Position numbers and translations under genes: made by a program. From assembly GCA_002339345.1 (NCBI GenBank), contig DDKM01000009.1, positions 1-5,755 of the forward strand: DNA of 5,755 nt. Reading direction: 5' to 3'. Below are positions 4,605 to 5,755 of this stretch, piece by piece. Origin of the DNA: Firmicutes bacterium UBA2598 (GTDB lineage Bacteria; Bacillota; PH28-bin88). Under the pieces are notes generated by a model. It worked only from the letters and a program-made list of their open reading frames with translations, was not told where the DNA came from and searched no databases. How positions within the stretch are numbered: the first letter of the stretch is position 1; each line of letters starts with the position of its first letter.

Positions 4605-5528
4605 ATGAAGATTGTGGTAATGGGAGCCGGGGCAGTGGGTGCCTACTTTGGCGGTATGCTGGCCAAAGCAGGTGAGGACGTATGCTTGATTGCCCGGGGG
4701 GCCCACCTGCAGGCCCTGTGGGAGAAAGGGCTGGTGGTGGACAGTGAAGCGGAGAAATTTCAGATTCCCATCCGGGCATCTGCGGACCCCGTGGATGCGG
4801 GAATAGCGGATCTGGTGCTTTTTTGCGTGAAATCCTATGATACTGTGGAGGCCGCCCGGCAGATGATGCCGGTCATCGGGCCGGAAACGGTTGTGCTTTC
4901 CCTGCAAAACGGGGTGGACAATGAAGAGGTGCTGGCGGAGCTGGTCGGTGCAGAAAAGGTAATGGCTGGTCTGTGCTATGTACAGGCCCACATCGCCGCT
5001 CCCGGCGTGGTGCGCCAGGCTGGTGACAGGAGGGATATCATTTTTGGGGAACTGTCCGGGGAAATTTCCCCGCGGGCCTGCCAAATCCTGGCCGTTTTCC
5101 AGAAAGCTGGCATCAACGTTGAGCTGACCGCCGATATCAAGCTGGCCGTATGGCGGAAATTCCTGTTTATTTCCGCCTTTAGCAGTATCACCTCCGTAAC
5201 CCGCTCCTCCGTCGGCCCCATCAGGCAGACTGCCGAGGCCTGGGACCTGTACCGGCAGCTTTTACAGGAAGCTTACCGGGTGGCCCTCGCCATGGGCGTG
5301 AACCTGCCGGAGGATGCCGTGGATAAAACCATGGCCTTTACCGCAAGTATGCCGGATATGTTCAAATCCTCCCTGTTGCGGGATCTGGAGCAGGGTAAGC
5401 GGCTGGAAATCGATGCCCTTTGCGGAGCGGTGGTTCGCCTTGGGGAGCGTACCGGGGTGCCAACCCCTGCCAGCCGTTTTGTGTACAGTGTGCTGAAGGT
5501 GGCCCAGGTGAGGCCCAGTCTGCATTGA
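4605..5528 (+). CDS. panE: 2-dehydropantoate 2-reductase (ketopantoate reductase family)
   Basis: Enzymes of this family reduce 2-dehydropantoate to pantoate with NADPH in the pantothenate/CoA pathway. The 307 residues match the usual length of about 300. The N-terminal Rossmann fold carries MGAGAVGAYFGGMLAKAG (residues 6-23, nucleotide-binding glycines), then LVLFCVKSYDT (about 70-80) and SLQNGVDNEE with Asn102. The C-terminal helical domain has KLAVWRKFLFISAFSSITSVTRSSVG, where Lys185 of WRK corresponds to the catalytic Lys of E. coli PanE, and LEIDALCGAVVRLGERTGVPTP, where Glu268 corresponds to the substrate-binding Glu. The ATG at 4605 follows GGGGAGG by 7 bp. No panB, panC or panD is nearby, and Clostridia often carry several paralogues, so a related 2-oxoacid substrate is possible; the symbol is tentative. 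No clear terminator separates it from tuf. Confidence 0.88.
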   Translation: MKIVVMGAGAVGAYFGGMLAKAGEDVCLIARGAHLQALWEKGLVVDSEAEKFQIPIRASADPVDAGIADLVLFCVKSYDTVEAARQMMPVIGPETVVLSLQNGVDNEEVLAELVGAEKVMAGLCYVQAHIAAPGVVRQAGDRRDIIFGELSGEISPRACQILAVFQKAGINVELTADIKLAVWRKFLFISAFSSITSVTRSSVGPIRQTAEAWDLYRQLLQEAYRVALAMGVNLPEDAVDKTMAFTASMPDMFKSSLLRDLEQGKRLEIDALCGAVVRLGERTGVPTPASRFVYSVLKVAQVRPSLH

Positions 5529-5563
5529 ATCCAGTTGTTGAGTCGATGATCCATTAGTAATAT

Positions 5564-5592
5564 TTGACAGTAATGGGGTCATGAATTAAAAT
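5564..5592 (+). promoter_or_regulatory. Strong sigma-A promoter for tuf
   Basis: TTGACA at 5564-5569 and TAAAAT at 5587-5592 are separated by exactly 17 bp; eleven of twelve positions match the housekeeping consensus. Transcription would start near 5599, giving a leader of about 30 nt to the tuf ATG. High expression of EF-Tu fits such a promoter. Confidence 0.85.
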
Positions 5593-5628
5593 AAAAGCGA
5601 TTCAGCTTGTCCGAGGAGGAATGAAGGA

Positions 5629-5755
5629 ATGGCAAAACAGAAGTTCGAACGGAAGAAGCCCCACGTAAACGTTGGAACCATTGGTCACGTTGACCACGGC
5701 AAGACCACCCTGACCGCTTCCATTACCTTCACCCTGGCCAAGGTGGGCGGCGCCG
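5629..5755 (+). CDS. tuf: Elongation factor Tu, N-terminal part (3' end outside window)
   Basis: EF-Tu is the GTPase that brings aminoacyl-tRNA to the ribosome. Only the first 42 codons lie in the window: MAKQKFERKKPHVNVGTIGH, then VDHGKTTLTASITFTLAKVG. The G1/P-loop GHVDHGKT (residues 19-26) is diagnostic. The ATG at 5629 is preceded by GAGGAGGA with an 8-bp spacer. The gene has its own promoter and is not preceded by rpsL, rpsG or fusA, so it is not in the classical str operon position here. In many Clostridia a second tuf copy precedes rpmG, secE and nusG; whether that is the case here lies outside the window. Confidence 0.97.
   Translation, partial: MAKQKFERKKPHVNVGTIGHVDHGKTTLTASITFTLAKVGGA

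Noticed and set aside
4557..5084. 175-codon minus-strand open frame opposite panE
   Set aside because: Antisense shadow of a well-supported reductase gene, with H/P/Q-rich non-family sequence.

Overview
The window looks like a chromosomal stretch from an endospore-forming Clostridia-class Firmicute, most likely near Desulfotomaculum/Pelotomaculum (Peptococcaceae). The evidence is a spoVAC-spoVAD-spoVAE sporulation operon, strong AGGAGG-type ribosome binding sites, frequent TTG starts, a fairly GC-rich coding style and an EF-Tu gene of Gram-positive type. The lineage below class level is inference from remembered similarity; no search was run.

Layout, left to right. (1) 1-651: the 3' part of an isochorismatase-family cysteine hydrolase gene that begins just outside the window. 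(2) 652-1489: about 840 bp without an intact gene. It holds a decayed IS21-family element (three directly repeated 22-bp terminal repeats followed by a truncated istB-like fragment), then the spoVA upstream region with a candidate sigma-G-type promoter. (3) 1490-3709: a plus-strand operon, spoVAC, spoVAD, spoVAE(b) and a DUF1657 gene, closed by one good and one weaker intrinsic terminator at 3785-3852. (4) 3933-4508, minus strand: a small class I SAM-dependent methyltransferase gene, convergent with the spoVA operon. (5) 4605-5528: a 2-dehydropantoate 2-reductase-like gene, divergent from the methyltransferase gene across a short AT-rich promoter region. (6) 5564 to the end: a near-consensus housekeeping promoter and the first 42 codons of tuf (EF-Tu).

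How the genes work together. The SpoVA proteins are inner-membrane or membrane-associated proteins of the forespore. In Bacillus they move dipicolinic acid into the developing spore and release it on germination. SpoVAC and SpoVAE are small related membrane proteins and SpoVAD is the thiolase-fold DPA-binding subunit. DUF1657 proteins are known companions of some spoVA operons, notably spoVA2mob of heat-resistant Bacillus spores, so the small fourth gene is probably a functional partner. The remaining genes look like unrelated housekeeping or accessory genes. No wholly new system is visible; the points most worth a second look are the DUF1657 linkage, the run of TTG starts in the spoVA operon, the IS21 relic and an unexplained coding-like tract at 1058-1188.
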